From NCBI GenBank assembly GCA_027704905.1, contig JANIIK010000503.1:1-64000 (forward strand): 64,000 nt of DNA. Reading direction: 5' to 3'. Both the position numbers and the translations under genes were made by a program. The notes under the pieces were generated by a model that saw only the letters and a program-made list of their open reading frames with translations, made no database searches and was not told where the DNA came from. This document shows, piece by piece, positions 18,122-27,930 of this stretch. The stretch is from Muraenolepis orangiensis (Eukaryota > Chordata > Actinopteri > Gadiformes > Muraenolepididae). How positions within the stretch are numbered: position 1 is the stretch's first letter; each line of letters opens with the position of its first letter.

Positions 18122-18139
18122 ATCCCGGACGAGCTCCCA
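18122..18139 (-). other. Primer-binding site of Gypsy 1 (tRNA-Pro-like)
   Basis: Reads TGGGAGCTCGTCCGGGAT on the - strand, one base from the classic tRNA-Pro primer-binding sequence TGGGGGCTCGTCCGGGAT, and lies three bases inside the 5' LTR. Confidence 0.8.
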
Positions 18140-18142
18140 ATT

Positions 18143-18475
18143 TGTTACGCTTGCCTGGCTCTTGACAATGCAACAAAGAGGGAGACCACACATGGTTATC
18201 ATTAATAGTATATTTAATGAAGAAAGAAGAAGAATGTTATTTTACAGAAAAGGTTGGATTGAAATAATGATTAGAGAAAATGATAACCACAACTAAAATG
18301 GCTGCTGGTCGACGAGAAAGAGAGAAAGATCCATGACCATGGGCTGATCTTATTGTCTCCAGGACAATTAACAACATTGGGTACACCTGGTGGTCTATCT
18401 GGAAACAGAAGAAGAAACCCCACACAGGACACAGGATAACAGCGCCCACTATGGGACCATATGTGGAACGTCACA
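18143..18475 (-). repeat. 5' LTR of Gypsy 1
   Basis: Nearly identical to 12123-12448; it carries an extra gacacag-type 7-bp duplication near its outer end. Confidence 0.93.
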
Positions 18476-19403
18476 ATATAGACCTACCCTTGGTCACAAA
18501 GCACATTTTGTATTGATAAAATTCATTGATCACATGGCTTCCTCCTAAAGACAGAAGGGTTTTCAATGCTCCATTAACATAGAAGGCTTCCATTGCATTG
18601 GCAGCACGTTGCAGCCAATTGCACCAAGACTCCACCAGTTTTATTTGTAATGTCTACTTTGAAATTACATTAAACTATGTGTTTGACATTTTGTGTTGCC
18701 TGATTTATTCATATTTATTACGTTGCAAGAGGGGTGATTGAAGTTTATTTGTCAGTGGAGGGAATGCGTTATTTGATCATTTCTTTCTGAGCCTAAAATG
18801 ATCCATCTGGGAAAAGTGTCCTAAGCATATTCGGTGAAATTGTTAATGACTCAATGTATAGGCAAATATACATACCCATACTCTTTTTCCCAGTCTCTTT
18901 CCAGTTGTCGTTTTCGATGCGAGCACGGCGACGGGAGTCGTGTCCGCGAGATGTGACGAGAACAGTGACCAACTCGACAACGCGGCGGCTGGTCTTGATG
19001 CGTCTGGTATTGATCTTAAAACCGTGCCAAATGTTCAGGCCCCGGACCCATTTTTGCTCGCTACCTTTAGCTAGCCAGCTATTCTTGTGTTGTGATCCCT
19101 GCCAGTTCGGTGTCGAGAAAGGGCCTTATTTTGGCCAACAACCTCCTACCTCCCAGGTGGTACACAAGCTGGTATCTGGAGCGTCGCCGTTGTTGTAACC
19201 ACTTACAATTACATGCGCCGAATTGTAAAGGAAACTTGATTTCTATTTTTAACGCGTTTGTGATCGCTCTCTGTTGCAGAAGAAGGCAGGGAAGTTTCCC
19301 AGCCGGAGCCCAGCTCCCTCCTCATAAGTCTAAAAACACACACTTACTGTGTGTTTTGGTCTTCGCCTGGCCTTTCGAGACGCACTAGGCGCGAGAAGCA
19401 GTA
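18476..19403. other. Unassigned stretch, probably displaced psmd12 3' flank
   Basis: AT-rich until about 18890, then more mixed. If Gypsy 1 landed in the psmd12 3' untranslated region, this would be its downstream continuation; an ATTAAA signal lies at 18669-18674. The part 18890-19380 has short open stretches on the + strand with no recognised similarity. Confidence 0.4.
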
Positions 19404-19407
19404 TATA

Positions 19408-19704
19408 TGTACCCGTCCCGCCAAGAACACACACACAGGCACTGGGTTGGATGACGTGGTACTTTACTGAGGTAGCTGCAATGGGTTGGTTCAAACACAT
19501 AACATGTGGTTAGCTCATCCACTGGTTCTGACTTCATTAGCAGACTGCAAGTCGAACTGCCATGGTCGTCATATCCGGGCACATTTATAGACATTCCGGC
19601 TACCAGCAGATGGCGCTAACTAAACACTCATTGCAGGACAAACTACGGATACATACTTTAGCAGGCATTTCACAAAAGACTAAGTCTTTCTTCTACCTGT
19701 TACA
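19408..19704 (-). repeat. 3' LTR of Gypsy 2
   Basis: In element orientation starts TGTAACAGG and ends with CGGGTACA. The left boundary is chosen from the TG/CA rule and the tata duplication and could be off by some bases. Confidence 0.65.
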
Positions 19705-20046
19705 TACACCCCCCTGAAATACTGCTAAACATGGGAAGTGCAACTCTTGAGACAAAAAAAAAACTAAACCATAAGCAAAAAGTGCGTATACTGAGGTAAA
19801 AATAGTGTGAAAAGAAAGACGGCCAATGAAATGCCACCACTGAAATGCAAAACATTGTTCCTGTAGCTTCAAGTGTACTACTTAGATACACTTCAGGTTA
19901 AATACTCTCATAACCCTGTCACTCAAACTGAAAGTGCATCTCTAAAGAACTGAAACAAGGAACTAACTGACACCATGGACACAGAATCCTCATCTACTAC
20001 TTGGTCATTCATCTCACAAACAAGACGTCTGGGAGGCTTGATGGAC

Positions 20047-20442
20047 CTACGATCCATGAGACTGACGGCTAGGCTGTGTGCAAATCATCTGAGCTAGAGG
20101 GCCTGGAACGTCAAAGTCAGGGCAGTCACTGTCCGGGATGACTGTCTCAGGGGCGTCAGTGTCTGTAGGGTCAGTGATCAAAGGGGTCTCGTCTGGATGG
20201 ACAGTTTCGGGAGGGGCCAAGTCTGCGTCTGGGGAGTCAGAGTCTGGATGGACCATGTCTTCTGAGCACTGTGGTGGGCTTTCCGCACTGTCGACTACAG
20301 TATGGTCAACATCCTGTTCAGGGACTGGATGACTGGATTGACTGGATGTGGTGACTGTGAGCGAGTCAGACTGGGCAACATCAGACCTTTGGTCAAGTGA
20401 GTCGTCATCCTCTTCTGAATCGACTTCATCACCCGCCTGCAT
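20047..20442 (-). pseudogene. Acidic C-terminal tail of Gypsy 2 polyprotein
   Basis: A 131-residue frame very rich in D, S, P and T, following the integrase after a frame change. Low-complexity acidic tails are common at the end of such polyproteins; no specific function is claimed. Confidence 0.5.
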
Positions 20443-20571
20443 CAGCCTGTACGGACATCACTGTCTTCCATCACGTCAGGCACATCAGGGCACAGTTCAC
20501 TTCCATGCGCAGCAGCATCACAGTCTGAGTGTGCAGATCCACTGTCCACTTCACCCTCACAGGGCAAGAAG

Positions 20572-21907
20572 CTAACAGAGTAGTAGATTCCTGTGGACGA
20601 CTCTTTCTCTGCCTGTCAGGGAATCTTTGACTCTGTAGACATTGATTTCAGGCCTGACTGACATGACCTCATATGGAGTTGACTCCCACTTGTCTGCAAC
20701 CTTGCGCTTCCCTGGCACACCTCTGTTTGCGATCAACACTCTGTCTCCAACAACAAGGGGTGAGCCTTTGACCTTGCGGTTGTACAGCTTGGCATGTCGA
20801 GTCTGTTCTTTGAGACTGTTCCTCTGTACAATCTGAGCAACCTCATGTAGATCTTTCTTCAGGTGGGACACAAAGTCTGAGTGGCTGACAAGTGTCATTG
20901 GTGAGAGCATGCTGAAACATCACGTCTACGGGAAGACGAGGGATTCTCCCGAACACAAGGTAGAACGGTGCAAACCCTGTTGTCTCATGCTCTGTGCAGT
21001 TGTAGCAGAAGGTGAGCAGCTGCAGCATTTGTGGCCACTTTGCTTTGGACAGAGGGGGAAGGGACCTGATCATATCTCCGAGCGTTCTGTTAAATCGCTC
21101 CGTGACACCATTTCCCATGGGGTGATACGGAGTGGTATGGGATTTCTGTACCCCGGCCATCTCTAGAAGTTCCTTAATCAGCTTGCTCATGAAGTTGGCT
21201 CCCTGATCCGAAAGGATACGCCGGGGAAAACCATAAATGAGAAAGAAGTCATTCCAGAGACGACGAGCAAATTGCTTGGCAGTCTGATTCTTGCATGGGA
21301 AGGCGTGTGCCATCTTGGAGAAATGATCAGTCACAACCAGAACATCCACAGACTTGTTCCCTTGCTCAGCAGTCCAAAAGTCTATGCAGACTAACTCCAT
21401 AGGCTCAGAGGTGACTATGTTCTTGAGTGGCGCACGGCTGTGTGGCTCAGGTGTCTTTCCTACTATGCAGCGCTGACAGGACTTGACATAGTTCACAACA
21501 TCACGTTCCATGCCACTCCAGAAGAACCGTTGCCTCACCAGAGACAAGGTACGGTGCTGGCCTTGGTGACCTGCTGTGTCATGGAGACTGTGGAGGACTT
21601 TCTGCTTCAACGAGTCGGGCACTATGAACTGGAAGGTCTTCTTGTCCATGTCTTTCTTTGTCTTGTACAGCATGCCATTCTGTATGGTGAGTCTACTCCA
21701 ATGCTTCAGCAGCTTGATCACGCTACGTGACTCAACAGCTCTCTCACGCCTGGTAGGTCTCTTATGTCTCTGTACAAAGTACATGGCCCTGCTTATCGTG
21801 CTGTCATTCTCTTGTTGACCGACAAGCTGGCTCTGTGGGAGTGCAGTGGACTGGTCTTCCTTCTGCAGAAGACTGAAGTCAGCATCTGTTCCCATCACGT
21901 GACTCAC
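20572..21907 (-). pseudogene. Integrase of Gypsy 2
   Basis: 21907-20843 is a 354-residue frame with the HHCC finger (HDTAGHQGQHRT... CQRC), and the catalytic residues in LVCIDFWTAEQG, ILSDQGANF and HPMGNGVTERFNR. 20910-20572 continues, after a frameshift, with the basic C-terminal domain (GDRVLIANRGVPGKRKVADK and YEVMSVRPEINVYRVKD). Confidence 0.9.
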
Positions 21908-22172
21908 ACCCCCAGTGGACTGAGGATGGCAGCGATTTCTTCTGATGCGACTGAGCCTCTTGTGTCTGGTGGAACCGCCTCTTGCACTGTCTCATTCGAT
22001 ATTTCACCACCTTCGTCCACGACAGCCTGACAGTTGTTGGATACTCTGAACACCTCTTGCACGGTTCTGTCGTTCACGCCGTTGACCTGGTCCAACAGCG
22101 AGGTATAAGGCTCGGTCACAAGGCGATGACTGACACACGACTGGACAAACGGCTCACGGCTCAAGGCCTCGG

Positions 22173-22962
22173 CTACGATGTTCTTTGGGCCGGGATGTAC
22201 TTCAAGTCAAAGTCGTATGCAGCGAGCTTCGCCACCCACCGCTGTTCACAGGCATCAAGTCTGGGTTTGGTCAGGATGTATGTCAAGGGGTTATTGTCAG
22301 TCCATGTGGTGAAGTGTCTGCCTTTCAACCAATGGCTGAACTTGTCACATACTGCCCATTTCAAGGCAAGAAATTCAAGCCGGTGTGCAGGGTAGTTCAG
22401 CTGGGAGCGAGAGAGGGTTCTACTTACAAAGGCGACTGGTCTGGCTACTTTTCAGGACAGCTCCTATCCCATCGAAGGACGCGTCGACAACCAGTATGAA
22501 CGGGGCATTGAAATCTGGGTGGGCCAGAGTGACACTTATCATGAGGTTGTTTTTCAGTGTCTCAAACGCGTTCTGGCACGCGTCGGTCCAATCAGCAGGC
22601 GACAACCTCACTTGACCTCCTTTCTTGACAGGTTTGCAACCTCTCTTGTGCTTGCGCTGAGCACCAGGTTCAGCGGTGAGCCTGAACAACGGCTTTGCCT
22701 TCGCAGAACATGCCTCGATGAAACCTTGATAGTACATCACCATTCCTAGATACGATCGGATTTTACTAGGGCAAGGTGTTTTCCCATCGGACTCCATGAG
22801 GTCGGTGACTTGGACATCATTTATGACTCTCACTTTCTCGGGGTCTGTCCGAACACCATCTTCACTGATGACATGCCCAAGAAACTTCACAGTCCTTCTG
22901 AGGAAGAAGCATTTTTTGGGTGCGAGCTTAAGGTGGTGTTCCTTGAGGCGGGCGAATACCAT
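22173..22962 (-). pseudogene. RT thumb and RNase H of Gypsy 2
   Basis: 22962-22420 encodes HLKLAPKKCFFLRRTVKFLG, YLGMVMYYQGFIEACSAKAK and the first RNase H aspartate (LVVDASFDGIGAVL). After a frameshift, 22364-22173 encodes WTDNNPLTYILTKPRLDACE, the last RNase H block. The segment between lost its frame. Confidence 0.85.
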
Positions 22963-22971
22963 CTGCAGGCG

Positions 22972-23535
22972 TCAGAGTGCAGCTTCCTCTGTAGGCGCAA
23001 ACACCTTCAGGTCGTCTAGGTAACACAACAGGCTCGTGAAATTCTCATCACCGAATATGGACATCATCATCCTCATGAACGTAGCGGGACTGTTGCATAG
23101 GCCTTGAGGGAGACGGTTGTATTCATGAAGTCCAAAGGGCGACAAGAACGCTGTATACTTCTTGTCATCAGGGTGCATGGGGACGTTATAAAAGCCTGAT
23201 GTCAGGTCCATCGTGGAGAAGAAAGCATTTCCACCGAGTGCGGCTAGAGCATCAGCTTGATGTGGCAGTGGGTAGGCATCCTTCACAGTTCTTGCGTTAA
23301 GCCATCTGAAGTCAGTGCAGACTCTGAGTTCTCCATTCCGCTTCCATATGAGAACGAGTGCAGATGCATATTCGCTGTGCGACTTCTGAATAATGCCTTT
23401 TTCTTCCATCTCATTCAGAGTCGTCCTCAGTTTTTCATACTGGCTTGGTGGTATGCGTCTGTAGGTTAGACGGAACGGCTTGTCGTCGACAAGGTGGATG
23501 CGATGCACAAACTCTTTAGCCTCTCCACAGTCCAT
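22972..23535 (-). pseudogene. Reverse transcriptase (N-terminal part) of Gypsy 2
   Basis: A 187-residue frame with KPFRLTYRRIPPSQYEKL, IIQKSHSEYASALVLIWK, RVCTDFRWLNARTVKDAYPL, FSTMDLTSGFYNVPM and an intact CYLDDLKVFA catalytic box. It stops just after the YLDD box; the next frame continues the thumb. Confidence 0.9.
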
Positions 23536-23636
23536 CTTGTGTCAGGAGAAGATTGACTCGTGCTGTTCGATGATGTGAAGGAGTTTGTCTTTCCACTGCA
23601 GCGACACTTCAGATCAAGGTCTTGCAGTCCCAGAGT

Positions 23637-23693
23637 CTCCATACATACTTTAGCAGGCATTTCACAATAAAAGACTAAGTCTTTCCTGTTACA
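23637..23693 (-). repeat. Residual 5' LTR of Gypsy 2
   Basis: Matches the outer 55-60 bp of the 3' LTR (atacatactttagcaggcat onward), with small indels. The rest of this LTR is gone. Confidence 0.8.
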
Positions 23694-23697
23694 TATA

Positions 23698-24383
23698 TAT
23701 ATTTTTAACTTTTGCTGTATTTCATATTTATTAGAAATGGTCTCTACCTGACACAACAAAGTAGTATGTGTGCTCGATTTGCTTCTTAAAACGATCCGCA
23801 TCCTCACGGATATCACGTTGAAATGCACCAGACGGGTTGCGGTATTTGCTATATTATTAAACTGTTGTTGATGTTCTGCTCACTTTATAAGGCCACCTTA
23901 ACTCTATGGCATGTGCTAACACCCTGCCTTTGTCTAAGGTTGTGTTTTCAAGTTACCATTTAACAGTTATTTCTCCAAATCAAATCCCTGTCTAGTTTTC
24001 TTCCACAGAACCAGCTAGGTGAATTGACTAGGTTTCACCACTTGTCATAACATCTAATGGCATATTATGTCCCAGCAATTACATTGTTAATTGTAATGCA
24101 GGTTACTGTGGTAGTATATTTATGTGAGTAGGCTTCGTGCCTTTAGTATATCTGTCATGCAAATAACGTCCTGGCACGCATACAGTTTTAAAGTTGTATC
24201 AAGAATGCAGATGCTGCTCTCTATTCATTTTTGGTATAGCCAGACAGTTATTTTAGAGTATGGATTCTGGTTTTTATGGTTTCTTTTATTTCTGTGTCAT
24301 GGTTGTGTCATGGTTGAACCTACAATTCCTTCCTTGTATTTGTCAACAATGATGATGATCCTCAACAAACGATGGTGGATATC
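23698..24383. other. Unassigned AT-rich stretch between Gypsy 2 and a LINE
   Basis: No recognised coding or repeat signature. The open frame that starts at 24124 is an accidental fusion with the LINE beginning at 24384. Confidence 0.5.
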
Positions 24384-25602
24384 GGTCTTCAAGATATCCA
24401 CCATCGTGCCTGTCCCTAAACAAACCAAGGTAACATGCCTGAATGACTACAGACCTGTGGCCCTCACCTCGATCGTTAGCAAATGCTTCGAGAGGTTGGT
24501 CAAGGACTTTATTTGCTCCGTGTTACCTACCACGCTGGACCCATGGCAATTTGCATATCGTCAAAATAGATCCACGGACGACGCAATTGCCATGGCCCTC
24601 CACACTGCCCTTTCCCACCTGGAGGGGAAGAACTGTTATGTGCGAATGCTGTTTGTGGACTACAGCTCAGCATTCAACACAATAGTTCCTGCCAAGCTCG
24701 ACACCAAGCTGAGAGGTCTAGGCGTACCCCCATCCATGTGCAGCTGGATACTGAACCTCCTGTCGGACCGCCGCCAGGTGGTGAGGATGGGCAGCACCAC
24801 ATCAGAGCCACTGACCCTCAACACGGGAGCCCCCCAGGGATGCGTGCTGAGCCCTCTCCTCTACTCCCTCTACACCCACGACTGCATGGCTATGCACAGC
24901 TCCAACGTCATCGTCAAGTTTGCTGACGACACGACAGTGATGGGCCTGATCGCCGGCGACGACGAGACAGCCTACAGGGAGGAGGTCGGATCGCTGGAGC
25001 AGTGGTGCCAGGAGAACAGCCTCGCCCTCAACGTCAAGAAGACCAAGGAGCTGATCGTGGACTTCAGGAGGCAGAGTGGAGAGCACAGCCCTATCTCCAT
25101 CGACGGCGTTGCAGTAGAGAGGGTCAGCAGCTTCAAGTTCCTCGGCGTGCACATCTCCGAGGACCTCACATGGTCCACGCACACCACACACGTGGTGAAA
25201 AGGGCCCAACAACGCCTGTATTTTCTCAGGCGTCTGAAGAAATTCAGCATGGGCCCCCGCATCCTGAGAACATTCTACAACGGCACCATCGAGAGTGTTC
25301 TGACAGGGTGTATCACCGCCTGGTACGGGAACTGCACGGCACTCGAGCGCAGAGCGCTTCAAAGGGTGGTGCGGACGGCCCAGTATATCGTTGGAGGTGA
25401 GCTCCCCTCCCTCCTGGACATTTACAACCAGCGGTGCGTGGCCAAGGCCAAAAGAATTATAAAAGACATTGCCCACCCCAGCCACGAACTTTACTCACTA
25501 TTACCGTCAGGCAGGCGATACCGCAGTATCAAGTGTCGTACAAATAGGCTTAGAGATAGCTTCCACAGTCAGGCCATCAGGCTGCTGAACAAGGGCGTAT
25601 AA
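24384..25602 (+). pseudogene. LINE reverse transcriptase, truncated ORF2 of the L2-A family
   Basis: About 405 residues of uninterrupted RT and C-terminal sequence: STIVPVPKQTKVTCLNDYRP, MLFVDYSSAFNTIVPAKLD (first catalytic Asp), LNTGAPQGCVLSPLLYSLYT, VKFADDTTVMG (catalytic FADD), FLGVHISEDLTWSTHT and C-terminal FHSQAIRLLNKGV. The endonuclease and the first RT motifs are missing because of the 5' truncation, so it cannot act alone. The frame upstream (24124-24383) is unrelated. Confidence 0.9.
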
Positions 25603-25880
25603 CATATAACAATGTATATTTTATTACATTGATTTATATATATATATTGCTCTTTTCTGTGCTGATTTTTGCATTTTATAAATTGCATTTTTTATTTTTA
25701 TTTTATATTCTTTATTCTATTTTTTATTCTATTTTTTATTCTATTTTTTATCTATTTTTATTTTATCTTATTTTATAACTGCTGTCTGTCGTCGGGTATT
25801 GCACACAAGAATTTCACATCACTGCTTTATACTAAACTGTAAACTGTGAAGTGACAATAAACTTGACTTGACTTGACTTG
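24384..25880 (+). mobile_element. 5'-truncated LINE, L2-A family (+ strand copy)
   Basis: Begins abruptly within the ORF2 reverse transcriptase and ends with AATAAA plus (ACTTG)n at about 25855-25882, the 3' tail of this family. Candidate short target duplications (acaaac) lie at 24365-24370 and 25881-25886. A 15-bp perfect inverted repeat spans the 5' junction (24369-24383 against 24393-24407). Almost identical to the - strand copy at 35956-39166, but 5'-truncated. Confidence 0.9.
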
Positions 25881-25886
25881 ACTTGA

Positions 25887-26696
25887 CAAACAAAGCCTAA
25901 AATAAAGGTGATGGGTTTTCATGATCAGCACGTATTAATGTAAAGCCACTTGCAGCCACACTGGTGTTTTTACCAAAATGGCTCTATTTCATTTGAATGG
26001 TACCAACAAGAGTATTTGCCACAGATGATACAGTTGCAAAAACAGTCACTTCAAATATAAACAAATGAAGATAATAATTTAAAGTTTTCTTCAACTTTAA
26101 ACATCAATATTTTCTCCAAACTGTTAAACGACTGTACTGGCGAACATGCTGTGCAGCTCTGTCTCACACCACCACAGCTCACTTACTCATCAATGTGGTT
26201 GTGTATAATGGAAGGCTGTTGGTTCGTAATATTTAGCATATACAATTTTATGTATCTCAATCCTTCTATGTATTTGTGCAAAAGTATTCCAGGCCTTTTT
26301 ATGTTTTCACCCATCGTTTGTTTGTCTGTAAGCAAGATAACTCTAAAGGTTATGTACGGAATTGGACAGAACTAGGTGGTTAGGTACTAGGTGGGCCAAG
26401 GAACAGTTTCTTAGATTTTGGCGCAGATCCAGATCTGAATCCAGATGACTTTTTTGGTGTGGGTGGAGGTATACACTCTACTGAGGGCCCTCGTTTTGTT
26501 TAGTTCTTGAGTTTGTTTATGGGACCAAAAGTTGCAGTTGCTTGTGGCAAAGTCGCTGCGACCTTGACATCCCCCTAGCAGGTCACGTCGTGCCGCCCGG
26601 GGTGCAAATAACCCTTTCTGCCTGGTTTGTAAGCAGTGGCTTCTTATGGCCAATGTGAAATGGCGTTCAGAGTGTATCGTCCTACTTTTAAGACTG
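25887..26696. other. Unassigned intergenic stretch
   Basis: No coding signature, long repeat or RNA gene is recognised in these ~800 bp. Short accidental frames only. Confidence 0.5.
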
Positions 26697-26892
26697 GGCA
26701 GCAGTAGCTCAGTCTGTTGGGACATGGCTTGGGAACTGAAAGGTCAAGAGTTCAAGTCCCCCGAAACACCTGGGCACTGACGAGGCTTAAGCAAAGCACC
26801 AGACCCCAACATTGCTCCCCGGGTGCTGTATATCCAATTGCTGCCCACTGCTCCTAATACTAGGATGGGTTAAATGCAGAGAAACAAATTAT
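26697..26892 (+). mobile_element. tRNA-derived SINE
   Basis: The head looks like a decayed tRNA with an A-box (tagctcagtctgttggg) and, about 40 bp on, a B-box (gagttcaagtcccc). The body contains gctgcccactgctcc and ends ggatgggttaaatgcagaga, a tail I recognise from fish SINEs. It is about 195 bp and abuts the Gypsy 3 LTR. The internal pol III promoter boxes are not perfect. Confidence 0.8.
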
Positions 26893-27259
26893 CGTTACGT
26901 GTGGGTGTGTTGTATCCTGATCAGGTGTTCCCCAGTGTGATGGGTGATGTCTGGTTGTAGTCCCCTGTCTTGGTCTCGTAGTTCTTTGTCGTTTCCCTCC
27001 CAGGTGTATCCATTTTGTAATCAGCCCAGGTGTTTCTTGTTCTCGTCATCCCCTTGTGAATAAGTGTGCTGTTCTCCCCTGTGTGGGTGGCTGATCCTGT
27101 CTGTACAGTCCTGGGGTTTGTTTGTCATTACTTTTATGTTATCCCTTCACCTTCAACCATGGTAATTATAATAAAACCTCTTTTTGTTACTTTGGCTACC
27201 GTTTCATATTATGTTTCATTGACAAGACAACGAGCACTTTACAGTAGTCAATGGTAACG
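26893..27259 (+). repeat. Probable 5' LTR of Gypsy 3
   Basis: The end reads ggtaacgtaatatgagggctcg, alignable with the LTR/PBS junction gtaacataaattgggggctcg of Gypsy 4 and 5. An AATAAA-like signal lies in the LTR's last 90 bp (aataaaacc, about 27170). The left edge is approximate. Confidence 0.5.
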
Positions 27260-27264
27260 TAATA

Positions 27265-27282
27265 TGAGGGCTCGTGCCAAAT
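27265..27282 (+). other. Degenerate primer-binding site of Gypsy 3
   Basis: TGAGGGCTCGTGCCAAAT matches the tRNA-Pro-type site at 13 of 18 positions. Confidence 0.45.
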
Positions 27283-27930
27283 AAATTTGAATTACTTGGT
27301 TAAACAGAGCGTAATCCACATTTTTAGATACGTTTGACAGTTTGTGTGTGCAGCCCATGTTTTAGACCCTTCTTGTTAAAAAGGTAGTCTCCAATACGGA
27401 GTGTTTCCAGCCAGCTAGGGCAGCTGGGCTACTTTTGTGTAGACCCTTCCTTCGCCTGGTAGGCACACCAGATGCTGGTCGGGGTGTTAGGAGACCCTGT
27501 CAGGAGCCATCTCCTAGGCCGGTGTGTGTCAGCAGGTAGTTATATAGGGGTACATAGTGAGGGATGGAAACATTAAAGGGATGGGCTCTAGGTTTGTAGT
27601 GAAACACACAGTATCTGTTGATTTTTGCGAGTATTTTGAAATGCGGATGCTTAAGAATGTTGTACCAATTGCTTTGTTACTTGGTGAGTGTGCAATTGTA
27701 GTGGTATAGTGAGTAATGTTGATTGGGTGTTCCACTAAGGACCCTAAACATTACAGTAGTGAAACGGTGGCCAGAGTTGTTAAAAGCAGGCTGTGCAGAC
27801 GGTTATGGTGAAGCCCATTGTTATATACCGTATATTTTATTTTTGTCCCATGTTGGGTAAATTAATCATAAATTGTTTATTTTTTTCTCTTTCCTTATTG
27901 TCCAAGTTGTGCAACGACACTAGAACAATA

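Larger units (their letters stand above)
12123..18475 (-). mobile_element. Gypsy retrotransposon 1, Gmr1-type (integrase before RT)
   Basis: Full-length but decayed LTR element on the - strand, bounded by LTRs 12123-12448 and 18143-18475 and by the 4-bp duplication atat (12119-12122, 18476-18479). Next to the 5' LTR lies a primer-binding site close to that for tRNA-Pro (18122-18139), and a G-run polypurine tract (12449-12459) abuts the 3' LTR. Coding order on the - strand is gag, zinc knuckle/protease, integrase, reverse transcriptase, RNase H. The two LTRs differ by about two substitutions and one 7-bp duplication, so the insertion is fairly recent despite at least four coding frameshifts. 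It sits 132 bp after the psmd12 stop codon. Confidence 0.93.
19408..23693 (-). mobile_element. Gypsy retrotransposon 2, conventional order, internally deleted
   Basis: A - strand Ty3/Gypsy element with the usual RT, RNase H, integrase order. The 3' LTR is 19408-19704. At the other end only 57 bp of the 5' LTR remain (23637-23693), joined within about 100 bp to the RT start, so most of the 5' LTR, gag and protease are deleted. Candidate 4-bp target duplications tata flank both outer ends (19404-19407, 23694-23697). The pol frames are broken in several places. A polypurine tract (TTTCAGGGGGGTGTA, - strand) abuts the 3' LTR. Confidence 0.82.

Noticed and set aside
24802..25485. A 227-residue antisense frame over the LINE RT (and its twin at 36494-37021)
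   Set aside because: Antisense to a clear RT with catalytic motifs; repeated at both LINE copies only because the LINE is.
26697..26770. tRNA gene
   Set aside because: A- and B-box-like sequences exist, but the acceptor stem and cloverleaf cannot be closed; the SINE body follows.
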